Assembly: GCA_905207515.1 (NCBI GenBank) | Contig: CAJLLK010000008.1 | Span: 1-28,445 of the forward strand | DNA from: an uncultured Christensenella sp. | Lineage (GTDB): Bacteria > Bacillota > Clostridia > Christensenellales > UBA1242 | DNA: 28,445 nucleotides | Direction: 5' to 3' | In this document: piece after piece, positions 6,041 through 13,465 of the stretch | Layout of the letters: each line of letters opens with the position of its first letter | How positions within the stretch are numbered: position 1 is the first letter of the stretch | Program-made: the position numbers and the translations under genes | The notes under the pieces: generated by a model | Seen by the model: only the letters and a program-made list of their open reading frames with translations | The model's database searches: none | Told to the model about the DNA's origin: nothing

Positions 6041-6778
6041 CTATATTTCTGGATAAAGTTCGCCAGCAAAATATTTTCTAGTAAACTCACTTAGTCCAAT
6101 TTTTTTGATAAGTTCTTCTCGGTTATATGGGTCGATTGCTTTAATATTTCCTGTCATTTCTTCAAAAGGAGTCCCATAGCAAATAATTGCACTTGGCTTA
6201 ATTCTTTCCATCATAATTTTATAGCCTTCCATAAAGCCCTTTTTATTATCTTCTCTTGTGTAGGTTGAAACTGCAACTACTGAGCCTTCTTCGACGCCAT
6301 CGCAAAAGAAATCAAAGCAATCATATGAGCCCCACGAGATTGTTGGAATGACAAGCATACCTTGTTTTTGCCAAAAAGCACCACACCAACGATTTTTGAA
6401 AATGCTATCAATTTGTCTGGCAAGTGGCATATCTTTATATGTGCTAAATTCAGGAGTAAGTAAAGCATAGTATTGGTCTAGTTTTTCAAGTGATTGTTCA
6501 GGTTTTTCATAGACTGCTTCAAAATTCCAATCATAAGTGAAGAAGTGAATTGTTTTATTTTTGTTTTCTTCATCATCATTTTTTGTTTTTAAATAGCTTA
6601 ATAATTCTATTTTATCTAAGTCAATATTCTGTTTCTTGATTAGTGGCATTCCATATTTTCCACTTTTTTCAAACTCATTTCTCACAAGTTTTTGTTTCTT
6701 TTTTCGCTTTTCTTCTTCATAATCAGTTGTATTTTTTGTATTAGAAAAAAGCGAATTTAATTGTTCGTTGTTAATCAT
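6041..6778 (-). CDS. DUF4417 family protein
   Basis: A 245-residue protein matching the DUF4417 pattern. The match includes H-F-F-T-Y-D-W-N-F-E-A-V, A-L-L-T-P-E-F-S-T-Y-K-D-M-P, a W-C-G-A-F-W-Q-K-Q-G block, V-I-P-T-I-S-W-G-S, F-D-F-F-C-D-G, V-A-V-S-T and the closing I-I-C-Y-G. The family is widespread in Bacillota, frequently in mobile or accessory DNA, and its biochemical role is unknown. Residues 1-60 are a charged, helical, Lys-rich extension. AAAGGAG is 7 bases before the ATG. It heads the minus-strand accessory operon, which probably uses the promoter at 6819-6847. A role in the toxin/immunity cassette or in its mobility is only suggested by the tight spacing with the HNH gene. Confidence 0.75.
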   Translation of the reverse strand: MINNEQLNSLFSNTKNTTDYEEEKRKKKQKLVRNEFEKSGKYGMPLIKKQNIDLDKIELLSYLKTKNDDEENKNKTIHFFTYDWNFEAVYEKPEQSLEKLDQYYALLTPEFSTYKDMPLARQIDSIFKNRWCGAFWQKQGMLVIPTISWGSYDCFDFFCDGVEEGSVVAVSTYTREDNKKGFMEGYKIMMERIKPSAIICYGTPFEEMTGNIKAIDPYNREELIKKIGLSEFTRKYFAGELYPEI

Positions 6779-6818
6779 TTTTATTCTCCTTTTATTTTAC
6801 GTCTCTTAAAACAAAAAG

Positions 6819-6847
6819 AGATTAACATTGAAATTTTGCGTTTTCAA
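6819..6847 (-). promoter_or_regulatory. Candidate promoter of the DUF4417-HNH-T1-I1 operon
   Basis: The minus strand reads TTGAAA (6842-6847), a 17-bp spacer and TAATCT (6819-6824), giving a leader of about 35 bases. The -35 is good and the -10 is weak. A small inverted repeat, CTCTT/AAGAG, lies just downstream at about 6803-6820 in the leader. Confidence 0.35.
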
Positions 6848-6908
6848 CGTTTTGTGACAAATATTTTAGTTTAGTTATATATGATTTCTTTACTTAATAA
6901 AATAAAAT

Positions 6909-7589
6909 ATGAAATTTTTGACATTGAAAAAGCGGGCTGTGGCAATCGGTTTATGTGTTTTGTTGTGTGTGGCGGGAGTGGTGGTTTATTTCACTGCCAT
7001 TAGGCCGACATTTCAGCCTGTGGCGGTGCACACCATTGTGATTGACGCGGGGCATGGCGGAAAAGACGGCGGTGCGGAAGGCGAAGAAGTGACGGAAAGT
7101 TTTTTGAATTTGCAATACGCTTTGACATTGAAAGATTTGTGCGAGCAATATGGTTTTAAAGTTGTTTTGACGCGCAGCGATATGAACGGTCTTTATTCGC
7201 CGTTCGCTTCCAACAAAAAACGCAGCGAAATGGAAAAGCGCCGTTCTATCATTGAAAAAACAAATCCAGATTTGGTTGTCAGCATTCACATGAACAGTTT
7301 TGCGTCGTCCGCAGCGCGCGGGGCGCAGGTTTTTTATGCCGATGGCTCTGAAAGTGGTCAGTCACTGGCAAAAAGCGTGCAAGAAACACTCCACAAAAAC
7401 ATCGACTATGCCAAACTGACGCCACAAGTGGGGGATTATTACATTTTGAACTGCACAGACACTCCAAGCATTTTGGTGGAATGCGGCTTTATTTCAAACC
7501 CCGAAGAAGAAAAGCTTTTGATAGATGAACAGTATAGGCAAAAATTTTGTTACAATTTGCTTTGCGGAATGCTTTTATATTTTAAATAA
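6909..7589 (+). CDS. cwlD: N-acetylmuramoyl-L-alanine amidase, CwlD-like (Amidase_3)
   Basis: A 226-residue zinc amidase that cleaves the bond between N-acetylmuramic acid and L-alanine in peptidoglycan. An N-terminal membrane anchor (about residues 10-30) places the catalytic domain outside the cytoplasm or in the forespore space. Zinc ligands and catalytic residues are visible: H49 (D-A-G-H-G-G), E63 of the 'E-x-x-x-N-L' helix, H127 (S-I-H-M-N-S) and E191 (V-E-C-G-F). Length and architecture match CwlD, which makes the muramic-delta-lactam precursor of the spore cortex, and spoIIE lies next to it. No Shine-Dalgarno is visible before ATG 6909; a TAAAAT box ends 5 bases upstream but no good -35 accompanies it. 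A general cell-wall amidase is the alternative. Confidence 0.8.
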   Translation: MKFLTLKKRAVAIGLCVLLCVAGVVVYFTAIRPTFQPVAVHTIVIDAGHGGKDGGAEGEEVTESFLNLQYALTLKDLCEQYGFKVVLTRSDMNGLYSPFASNKKRSEMEKRRSIIEKTNPDLVVSIHMNSFASSAARGAQVFYADGSESGQSLAKSVQETLHKNIDYAKLTPQVGDYYILNCTDTPSILVECGFISNPEEEKLLIDEQYRQKFCYNLLCGMLLYFK

Positions 7590-7626
7590 CAAAACAAGAC
7601 AACAACTGACAAAAGCCGACATTCTT

Positions 7627-7659
7627 TTGCAATGAGATTTTTTTTCGATGTTCTAAAAT
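7627..7659 (+). promoter_or_regulatory. Candidate spoIIE promoter with 21-bp spacer
   Basis: TTGCAA (7627-7632) is separated from TAAAAT (7654-7659) by 21 bp. Spo0A-activated sigma-A promoters of spoIIE and spoIIG in Bacillus subtilis also have overlong 21-22 bp spacers. Degenerate 0A-box-like heptamers (5 of 7 bases) lie nearby, for example TTCGATG inside the spacer. The regulatory reading is inferred. Confidence 0.45.
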
Positions 7660-7674
7660 CGTTATGAGGGTTTT

Positions 7675-9969
7675 ATGAACATCAAAATAAACAAATATTT
7701 AGCTTTTTTTCTTCAATTTGTCATCTTTTTTGGCATTTTTTATGTGCTTTTTCATGCCAGCATAAATTTTGTCATTTTTCCTTTTGCTTTTGGAATGTTT
7801 TTCGCACTCGCTTGGGCAAATCAAAAAGTTTGGCTGCTGGTTCCGGCTTACATATTTGCTGGCGTTTTGTTTGAGCCGACATTGGAATTTGCCATTTGCA
7901 TGTTGGTGTGCGTTTTCTGTCTGATTATTCCATATTTTATTCACGTGCTTTGCAAGAAAAACATGAAAAGGTGGGAGTTTCCAATTTTTGCCATTCTTTC
8001 TCAAACGGCAAATTTGGTGTTTGACATTGTAAACGGCTTTTCTCCAGTGCTTTCATGCGTCAGCATTTTGGTGGGCGTGCTGTTTATGTATGCTTGCATA
8101 ATTGTTTTTGAAGCGGTTATCATTCGCGGGTTTACAAACAAGCTGACTGCACTAGAAATCGTTTCGCTTTTTTCTATCATTGGCGCAATTTGCAGCGGAT
8201 TAACCGTTTTGACCATCGGAAATTTCAGCTTTTTAAAATTGTTTGTAAGTTTCATCTTGCTTGTTTTTGCATTTTGCTCCACTCCGCTGCTGACAATGCT
8301 GGTCGCTTCGGTCGCTGGAATTGGCTCGCTCATTGCCACGAACAACCCGATTTTTGTCGCGCCGTTCATAATCTGGGCTCTGGCGGTGCTGCTTTTCAAA
8401 AAACGTTTTCGAATTTTTATGATAATTGCACTGATTTGCGTCGAACTTCTCATCGGTTTTTATTTCAATCTTTACACATCGTTTGGAATAATTGAAATTC
8501 TGCCAGTGTTGATATCGTCGCTCGGCTTTGTTTGTCTTCCAAAAAATTGGTGCAACGAAATTTCTGTCATGTTCAACTTGTCAAAAGACAGATTGGCAAT
8601 GAAAAATGTTGTCAATCGCAATCGTGAAATTTTGCATAAAAGGCTGGGCAATTTGTCTGAGATTTTCAACGATATGAACATCATCTATCGCAATATGCTC
8701 AAAGCTGGCATGACGCTAGACGAAGTTAAAACACTTTTAGAGCAAGAAATAAGCGACAAGATTTGTTCTTTTTGTCCAGAGCGAAACCACTGTCATCGAA
8801 CTTTTGCAGAAAACACAAAACAGGTTTTTGATGAACTTATCACAATTTCATTTGAAAAAGGAAAGGCAACACTTCTTGACATTCCGTCTTATTTGACGTC
8901 AAGGTGCAAGCAAACAAATTCGATTTTGGGGTCTATCAACACGCTGACTGGGCAATATAAAAAATACATGAGCATGGTGCATGACGTTGACACAAGCAAG
9001 CTTATCATTGCTGAACAGCTTCTGGGTGTTTCCAAAATCATGGGCTCGCTTTCAAAAGAAGTGGAAAGCAATGTTTCATTTGATACAACCAGAGAAAACA
9101 AAATTTTGGACGAACTGACTTATTACAACATCATCTGCATTGATGTTGTCGTTTTTGAAAAAGATTTGTGGACGCAAATGGCTTCAGTTGTCATTCGAAA
9201 CGAAGATGCCACCAAGCCAAGAATAACCGATGTTGTTTCCAAGGTTTGTGGCTCGAAGATGGCTGTTTTTGAAAGTTATTCATGCTCAAGACCGGGCTAT
9301 ACTGTTGTAAATTTGAAAACCGCGCCAAAATATGACTGCCTCTTTGGAGTGAGTCAAAAGACAAAAAATGGTTCCAAGGTCAGCGGCGACACTTACAGCG
9401 TTGTGAAACTCGACGGCGACAAAATTTTGTTTGCCATAAGTGACGGCATGGGCAGCGGCGAAAAGGCAGAGCAGACAAGTGAGCTTTCAATCAGCCTTAT
9501 TGAAAATTTTTATAAAGCTGGCTTTGACAACGACTTGATTTTGTCGACTGTGAACAAACTTTTAAATTTGCACAAAGAAGAAATTTTTAGTGCTCTTGAC
9601 ATTGCCATTTTGGACGAGAAAAATGGACTTGTCGACTTCATAAAAATGGCATCTCCAAATTCGTATATCTTAAACGAAAACGAGTGCCAGACGGTGGAAG
9701 CGGGAGCGCTTCCAATCGGCATTGTGGAAGAGACCAAACCGCTTGTCAAGAAAAATGTTATCAGCGCAAAAGACTTTTTGATTTTGGTTTCTGACGGAAT
9801 TAGCGACAGCTTTGGAAAAGAAGAAGAGCTTGTCGAGTGCATAAAGGCAATAAAAACAAAAAATCCGCAAGAATTTGCGGATGAGTTGTTGGAAAGAGCG
9901 CTTGCTTGCAACAATGGCTACGCTGTGGATGACATGACTGTGATTGTGGTCAAGATTTTGGAGTTTTAA
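7675..9969 (+). CDS. spoIIE: Stage II sporulation protein E, membrane PP2C phosphatase
   Basis: A 764-residue protein. Residues 1-280 contain about ten hydrophobic segments; the rest is cytoplasmic. A cysteine cluster, C-S-F-C-P-E-R-N-H-C, lies near residue 364, as in other SpoIIE proteins. The C-terminal PP2C-type domain has S-D-G-M-G-S-G (about 590) and V-S-D-G-I-S-D-S (about 707), which supply the metal-binding aspartates. It should dephosphorylate SpoIIAA, releasing sigma-F in the forespore, and help place the polar septum. A GAGGG box stands only 4 bases before ATG 7675. Its promoter appears to be the long-spacer type at 7627-7659. It converges with the next gene, leaving 5 bases, and I see no terminator in between. 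Confidence 0.93.
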   Translation: MNIKINKYLAFFLQFVIFFGIFYVLFHASINFVIFPFAFGMFFALAWANQKVWLLVPAYIFAGVLFEPTLEFAICMLVCVFCLIIPYFIHVLCKKNMKRWEFPIFAILSQTANLVFDIVNGFSPVLSCVSILVGVLFMYACIIVFEAVIIRGFTNKLTALEIVSLFSIIGAICSGLTVLTIGNFSFLKLFVSFILLVFAFCSTPLLTMLVASVAGIGSLIATNNPIFVAPFIIWALAVLLFKKRFRIFMIIALICVELLIGFYFNLYTSFGIIEILPVLISSLGFVCLPKNWCNEISVMFNLSKDRLAMKNVVNRNREILHKRLGNLSEIFNDMNIIYRNMLKAGMTLDEVKTLLEQEISDKICSFCPERNHCHRTFAENTKQVFDELITISFEKGKATLLDIPSYLTSRCKQTNSILGSINTLTGQYKKYMSMVHDVDTSKLIIAEQLLGVSKIMGSLSKEVESNVSFDTTRENKILDELTYYNIICIDVVVFEKDLWTQMASVVIRNEDATKPRITDVVSKVCGSKMAVFESYSCSRPGYTVVNLKTAPKYDCLFGVSQKTKNGSKVSGDTYSVVKLDGDKILFAISDGMGSGEKAEQTSELSISLIENFYKAGFDNDLILSTVNKLLNLHKEEIFSALDIAILDEKNGLVDFIKMASPNSYILNENECQTVEAGALPIGIVEETKPLVKKNVISAKDFLILVSDGISDSFGKEEELVECIKAIKTKNPQEFADELLERALACNNGYAVDDMTVIVVKILEF

Positions 9970-9974
9970 CCTTC

Positions 9975-10952
9975 TCACAAAACAAAGCTATAGACGTTTC
10001 GAAGTTGTTCTCTTGTTGCGAAGTTATATTTTTGGCAGGCACTTTCAAACAAAATGTAAACTTTTCCGTCAGCCAAAACAATTTCTTCGCTCATGCAAGG
10101 TGCAGTCAAGTCGTCAGTCAAATCTTCGCTATCCAAAACATACAAATCAATCGGAGTGCCGTTGAAATCAAAAGTTTTTTCAGCTGCGCCGTTTAAAATG
10201 TTGTTATAGGTGTAAATGTGTGAGTCTGGCAGAGAATAAGAAGTTGACAAAACGATTTTATCTTGGCTGACAACCATGCCTTGCACCAAAGACGGTGTCG
10301 ACAGAGCTTTTGTTGGAGTTGTCGATGTCAAGCCGTAAGTTTGAGCGTTGTCGATTTCATAGCAAAAACTCAATGCCTTGTTGGTTTTTCCGTCAGAAGT
10401 TTCCACAAAATGCGTTTCGTCGGTGTCATAACTTCCGTCACGTTGAAATTCTCCCACCCAAAGGTTGTTTCCTTCAACGGTGACAAAATCGGCACCGTTT
10501 CCGCTTTCAAAAGCGTCAACAATTTGAATTGAACCACCATTTTCAACCGTTTCAATCTGAGCAAAATCAAAGCGAACAACTTTTCCTTCTCCAGCGACCC
10601 AAACACTTGTTCCGTCGGTGGCAATTCCGCCAGCATGGCCTGTGTAACTTGCTTCACCGTCTTTCAAAGTGAAAAATTTTGTTGTTGCACCAGTTTTTGC
10701 GTTGACAACATAAATTCTTGACGCCGAGCCGTCGTTCATATAACCGCTGGTCAAAAAAGTTTCGGTTTGTTCATCGAAAGTTATGCCTTGCGGAATAAAT
10801 CCATCGTTTAAACCTGCAATTTCAAATTCTTTGTTGGTTTTTGCGTAAAAACTTCCGTAACTTCCACCAAAATACCACAAAATCATGGCAATTCCAAGAA
10901 CGGCAAAAATGGAAGCGACAACAATTGAAGTGACTTTTTTTGCTTTGCTCAT
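9975..10952 (-). CDS. Membrane-anchored extracytoplasmic beta-propeller-like protein
   Basis: A 325-residue protein with one N-terminal membrane helix (about residues 8-30); the remainder is outside the cell. The body is beta-rich with repeats resembling propeller blades (F-I-P-Q-G-I-T-F-D, S-G-Y-M-N-D-G, A-G-G-I-A-T-D-G-T-S-V-W-V-A-G, S-L-V-Q-G-M-V-V-S, Y-T-Y-N-N-I-L-N-G). Similar anchored six-bladed-propeller-like proteins occur in Clostridia with no assigned role; ligand or cell-wall binding is possible. No catalytic motif is evident. AAGGAG stands 7 bases before the ATG. It has its own promoter (10973-11001) and is divergent from degV. Confidence 0.6.
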   Translation of the reverse strand: MSKAKKVTSIVVASIFAVLGIAMILWYFGGSYGSFYAKTNKEFEIAGLNDGFIPQGITFDEQTETFLTSGYMNDGSASRIYVVNAKTGATTKFFTLKDGEASYTGHAGGIATDGTSVWVAGEGKVVRFDFAQIETVENGGSIQIVDAFESGNGADFVTVEGNNLWVGEFQRDGSYDTDETHFVETSDGKTNKALSFCYEIDNAQTYGLTSTTPTKALSTPSLVQGMVVSQDKIVLSTSYSLPDSHIYTYNNILNGAAEKTFDFNGTPIDLYVLDSEDLTDDLTAPCMSEEIVLADGKVYILFESACQKYNFATREQLRNVYSFVL

Positions 10953-10972
10953 AACCTATCTCCTTTTTGTTT

Positions 10973-11001
10973 AGTTTAGCATTATTTGTTTTTAAGGTCA
11001 A
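10973..11001 (-). promoter_or_regulatory. Sigma-A promoter of the propeller-like gene
   Basis: The minus strand carries TTGACC (10996-11001), a 17-bp spacer and TAAACT (10973-10978), with AAGGAG downstream. Confidence 0.6.
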
Positions 11002-11041
11002 ATTTTTTTTTAAAATTCTCTATCTTTTTAAGTTTTTTATT

Positions 11042-11069
11042 TTGTATTTATTCTCAAATATTGTAAAAT
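11042..11069 (+). promoter_or_regulatory. Promoter of the first degV gene
   Basis: TTGTAT (11042-11047), a 16-bp spacer and TAAAAT (11064-11069), followed by GGAGGAG and ATG 11089. The transcript leader would be only about 13 bases. Confidence 0.45.
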
Positions 11070-11088
11070 AATTGGTGTGGAGGAGCTT

Positions 11089-11934
11089 ATGAAAACTTTG
11101 ATAACTGCAGAAAGCACAATCGACTTGCCAAAAGAATTGCTGGAAAAATATCAAATCAAAACGATACCTTATATGGTCCTTTTGGGAGACAAGGATTTTA
11201 AAGACGGCGAAATTGAGGCGACTGAAATTTTTAAGTTTGTGGATGAAAAGAAGATTTTGCCAAAAACTTCTGCCATAAACAAACAGCGATATACAGATTT
11301 TTTCAAAGAAAACCTTAAAAGTTGTGATGCCATTGTGCATTTCAGTTTGTCAGGGCAAATTACAAGCTCAACGCAAAACGCCAAGGATGCAGCAGCAGAA
11401 CTCGAGAACGTTTATGTTGTTGACACGCAATCTCTCTCGACTGGCATTGCTCTTCTTGCAATTTATGCTAAAAAATTAGTCGACAGTGGTTTGGAAGCCA
11501 AAGAAATTTATGAAAAGGCAAGCGCAAGGGTGCCAAGCGTTCAGGCTAGTTTCGTTGTGAAAAAATTGGAATATCTTTATAAAGGCGGAAGATGTTCGGC
11601 ACTGGCATATTTTGGCGCAAATTTGATGAAAATCAGACCACAAATCATTTTGAAAGACGGCAAGATGGGAGTTCACAGAAAATATCGTGGCAATATGGAC
11701 AAGGTTGTGGAAAACTATTGCAAAGACACGTTGGAAGAATTCGACAATCCAGACTTAAGCGTTGGCTTTGTGACCTACACCACAGCAACGCCAGAAATGG
11801 TGGAAGCGGCAAAGCGTTCTCTGCAAGAGAAAGGCTTCAAAACCATCTACGAAACTCGCGCGGGAGCGACAATTTCCAGCCACTGCGGAGAGAACACGCT
11901 GGGCATTTTGTATATCAATGACGGAGATCATTAA
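11089..11934 (+). CDS. DegV family fatty-acid-binding protein
   Basis: A 281-residue DegV protein. The family binds long-chain fatty acids between two alpha/beta domains; FakB members present fatty acids to the kinase FakA for entry into phospholipid synthesis. Seen here: the N-terminal T-A-E-S-T-I-D-L strand-loop, T-S-A-I-N-K-Q-R-Y, the acid-headgroup loop S-L-S-G-Q-I-T-S-S-T-Q-N, L-E-Y-L-Y-K-G-G-R and the C-terminal A-T-I-S-S-H-C-G-E-N-T-L-G. The start is ATG 11089, with GGAGG 5 bases upstream; an upstream GTG (11077) lies within the binding site. No fakA is in the window. A second DegV lies at 17119-17949 and shares little sequence beyond the family motifs, so the two probably prefer different fatty acids. 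Confidence 0.88.
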   Translation: MKTLITAESTIDLPKELLEKYQIKTIPYMVLLGDKDFKDGEIEATEIFKFVDEKKILPKTSAINKQRYTDFFKENLKSCDAIVHFSLSGQITSSTQNAKDAAAELENVYVVDTQSLSTGIALLAIYAKKLVDSGLEAKEIYEKASARVPSVQASFVVKKLEYLYKGGRCSALAYFGANLMKIRPQIILKDGKMGVHRKYRGNMDKVVENYCKDTLEEFDNPDLSVGFVTYTTATPEMVEAAKRSLQEKGFKTIYETRAGATISSHCGENTLGILYINDGDH

Positions 11935-11958
11935 AATATAAAATTTGCAAAAAAATAT

Positions 11959-12018
11959 AAAAAATAGCAAAAAATTGAGAAAAAATCTAAAAAAATGCCA
12001 ATTTTTGCTATTTTTTTT
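11959..12018 (+). terminator. Long AT-rich terminator after degV
   Basis: Left arm 11959-11977 and right arm 11999-12016 pair over about 18 bp with one bulged A (AAAAAATAGC...GCTATTTTTT). A run of eight T residues ends the right arm. It starts 25 bases after the degV stop. Confidence 0.65.
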
Positions 12019-12042
12019 GTCGTTTTTATGCAAAATAAAATT

Positions 12043-12159
12043 ATGAAAAAGAAAAAACGTAAAAATTTATATCAAAGCAAAAACGATCCACTTGGGGCAT
12101 ATACGGGCACTCCAGCCGCCCCTTTTGAAAAACCTGTTCAAGACGCCGACGACCTGTGA
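12043..12159 (+). CDS. 38-residue conserved small protein ('D-P-L-G-x-Y-T-G' type)
   Basis: A short frame encodes 38 residues: a Lys/Arg-rich start (M-K-K-K-K-R-K-N-L-Y), then S-K-N-D-P-L-G-A-Y-T-G, then P-F-E-K-P-V-Q-D-A-D-D-L at the stop. I recall similar tiny proteins with D-P-L-G-S-Y-T-G and a terminal P-V-Q-D-A-D-D-L in clostridial genomes; the role is unknown. The basic-then-acidic layout has no membrane segment. An in-frame ATG at 12028 would add five residues. No Shine-Dalgarno is visible for either start, and it lies just after the degV terminator and 51 bases before ttcA. A real gene is supported by its codon structure and remembered conservation, not by signals. Confidence 0.55.
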   Translation: MKKKKRKNLYQSKNDPLGAYTGTPAAPFEKPVQDADDL

Positions 12160-12175
12160 AAAATCGTTTTGAAAC

Positions 12176-12204
12176 TTGATTTTTGTCGCAAATAATGATA
12201 TTAT
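12176..12204 (+). promoter_or_regulatory. Sigma-A promoter of ttcA-like gene (leaderless geometry)
   Basis: TTGATT (12176-12181), a 17-bp spacer and TATTAT (12199-12204). Exactly 6 bases separate the -10 from ATG 12211, so the transcript should start at the initiation codon. No Shine-Dalgarno is present. Confidence 0.6.
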
Positions 12205-12210
12205 ATTCGC

Positions 12211-13074
12211 ATGAAAGAACTTTCGGCGGCACAAAAAATTGAACAAAGCATAAACAAAAGATTTCGCAAAACGATTTGGTCGAGATTTATTTTGGCGCTC
12301 AAAAGATATAACCTTGTGGAAGACGGCGACAAAATTGCCGTCTGTGTTTCTGGCGGAAAAGACAGCATGCTGCTTGCAAAACTTATGCAGATGTTGCAAA
12401 AGTTCAGCGAAACAAAATTCGATTTGATTTTTCTTTGCATGGATCCAGGTTACAATCCAAAAAATCGCCAGCAAATCGAAGAAAATGCAAAAATTTTGGA
12501 AATTCCTCTTCAAATTTTTGAGACAAACATCTTTGACAGCGTGGCAAACATCGAAAAATCGCCATGTTATCTGTGCGCAAGAATGCGTCGAGGTTATCTT
12601 TACAACGAAGCCAAAGTGCGTGGCTGCAACAAAATTGCTCTCGCTCATCATTTTGATGATGTCATCGAAACGACGCTTATGGGAATGCTCTACGGCGCTC
12701 AGCTTCAAGCCATGCCGCCAAAGCTTTATTCTCAAAATTTTGAGGGGATGCAGCTTATTCGACCGCTTTTTTGCGTTCATGAAGATGACATAATTGCTTG
12801 GAAAAATTACAACAACCTAAAGTTTTTGCAGTGCGCGTGTCGTTTTACGGAGCAGTGTGATTTGGCTGAAGACGAAATTTCTCCGTCTGCACGCCTTGAA
12901 ACCAAAAATTTGATAAAAGAACTGAAACAAAAAATTCCAGAAGTGGATTATCACATTTTCAAAAGCATTCACAATGTCAACGTGGACACAATGCTGGGCG
13001 TCAAGCACAACGGCGAAACTTTTGATTTTGAAAAAATGTTTAAAAACAACAAAAAAAATAATAAAAAAGAGTGA
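12211..13074 (+). CDS. ttcA: TtcA-like tRNA 2-thiocytidine biosynthesis protein
   Basis: A 287-residue PP-loop ATPase. Motifs are S-G-G-K-D-S (about residues 47-52, ATP pyrophosphatase loop), the C-Y-L-C-A-R-M-R-R-G segment near 119 (Fe-S cysteines), A-H-H-F-D-D-V-I-E-T (about 145) and A-M-P-P-K-L...L-I-R-P-L. A further C-A-C pair appears near residue 209. These match TtcA, an iron-sulfur enzyme that thiolates cytidine 32 of certain tRNAs. Related PP-loop proteins (TilS, TtuA-like) lack the M-P-P-K-L block. ATG 12211 sits directly behind a -10 box, with no ribosome binding site. The gene ends in a strong bidirectional terminator shared with the convergent yjzC-like gene. The C-terminal tail is an Asn/Lys-rich low-complexity stretch. 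Confidence 0.85.
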   Translation: MKELSAAQKIEQSINKRFRKTIWSRFILALKRYNLVEDGDKIAVCVSGGKDSMLLAKLMQMLQKFSETKFDLIFLCMDPGYNPKNRQQIEENAKILEIPLQIFETNIFDSVANIEKSPCYLCARMRRGYLYNEAKVRGCNKIALAHHFDDVIETTLMGMLYGAQLQAMPPKLYSQNFEGMQLIRPLFCVHEDDIIAWKNYNNLKFLQCACRFTEQCDLAEDEISPSARLETKNLIKELKQKIPEVDYHIFKSIHNVNVDTMLGVKHNGETFDFEKMFKNNKKNNKKE

Positions 13075-13091
13075 ATTTTCACTCTTTTTTT
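13063..13091. terminator. Bidirectional terminator between ttcA and the yjzC-like gene
   Basis: A perfect 13-bp stem (13063-13075 with 13078-13090, 2-base loop) is flanked by A and T runs, so it can stop transcripts from both sides. It overlaps the TGA of ttcA and abuts the TAA of the opposing gene. Confidence 0.85.
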
Positions 13092-13269
13092 ATCTACTTT
13101 TTTCGTTTGTCATTTCAGCCACATAATAGCTACCTTCATGTTGAGTAGGTGGAAATGTCTCACCTTTCTCAAGATAGGTTTTTTCGTCGTCGCGGCTTTG
13201 TCCGTTTTTGTCATAAGCTTTGTAGTTTCCTGACATAGGAACAGTGTCGCCTGGTCTATATTTTTCCAT
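13090..13269 (-). CDS. YjzC-like small protein
   Basis: A 59-residue protein beginning M-E-K-Y-R-P-G-D-T-V-P-M-S-G-N-Y and containing Y-L-E-K-G-E-T-F-P-P-T, the hallmark R-P-G-D-x-x-P-x-S-G...G-x-x-F-P-P-T pattern of the YjzC family. Members occur in spore-forming Bacillota and their function is unknown. GGGAGG lies 5 bases before ATG 13269, so this start is preferred over an upstream in-frame ATG at 13317. In the leader, CTCCC (about 13300) can pair with the GGGAG of the ribosome binding site, and CCTA/TAGG pairs closer in, so initiation may be structure-dependent. The gene ends in the terminator shared with ttcA. Confidence 0.7.
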   Translation of the reverse strand: MEKYRPGDTVPMSGNYKAYDKNGQSRDDEKTYLEKGETFPPTQHEGSYYVAEMTNEKSR

Positions 13270-13323
13270 CTTAACCTCCCTATGCTTAGGTTGTGCAGTC
13301 GGGAGATTATTATTCAAAAAATT

Positions 13324-13402
13324 TTATTTCTTTGCTAGACTCACTGTCACAGCCAAAGACACCGTTGCGCCAACCATTGGATTGTTTCCAAAGGTTGGCT
13401 GT
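13324..13402 (-). pseudogene. Duplicated fragment of the GGGtGRT gene 3' end
   Basis: The frame reads F-G-N-N-P-M-V-G-A-T-V-S-L-A-V-T-V-S-L-A-K-K and stops, matching the C-terminus of the intact GGGtGRT protein with one substitution (T for A) after the N-N-P. The DNA is roughly 80% identical by hand over about 66 bases to 13466-13531. Upstream of the fragment there is only a short open stretch (to about 13435) with no start or ribosome binding site. It is the diverged leftover of a tandem duplication. Confidence 0.75.
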
Positions 13403-13465
13403 CCATAAGCCAAATTGAAAAGCTTTAAAATTCTAAACAGTCAATCTCAATTTGTCTTGTGGGCT

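Noticed and set aside
6841..6908. Leaderless promoter for the cwlD-like gene
   Set aside because: A TAAAAT box lies 5 bases before the ATG but no acceptable -35 occurs 16-18 bp upstream, so it does not match the other three cases.
8001..8453. Minus-strand open frame of 150 codons inside spoIIE
   Set aside because: Shadow of the hydrophobic spoIIE segments; no ribosome binding site or recognisable motif.
12067..12780. Minus-strand open frame of 237 codons across ttcA
   Set aside because: It runs antisense to well-conserved ttcA motifs and its translation is low in family-like features.
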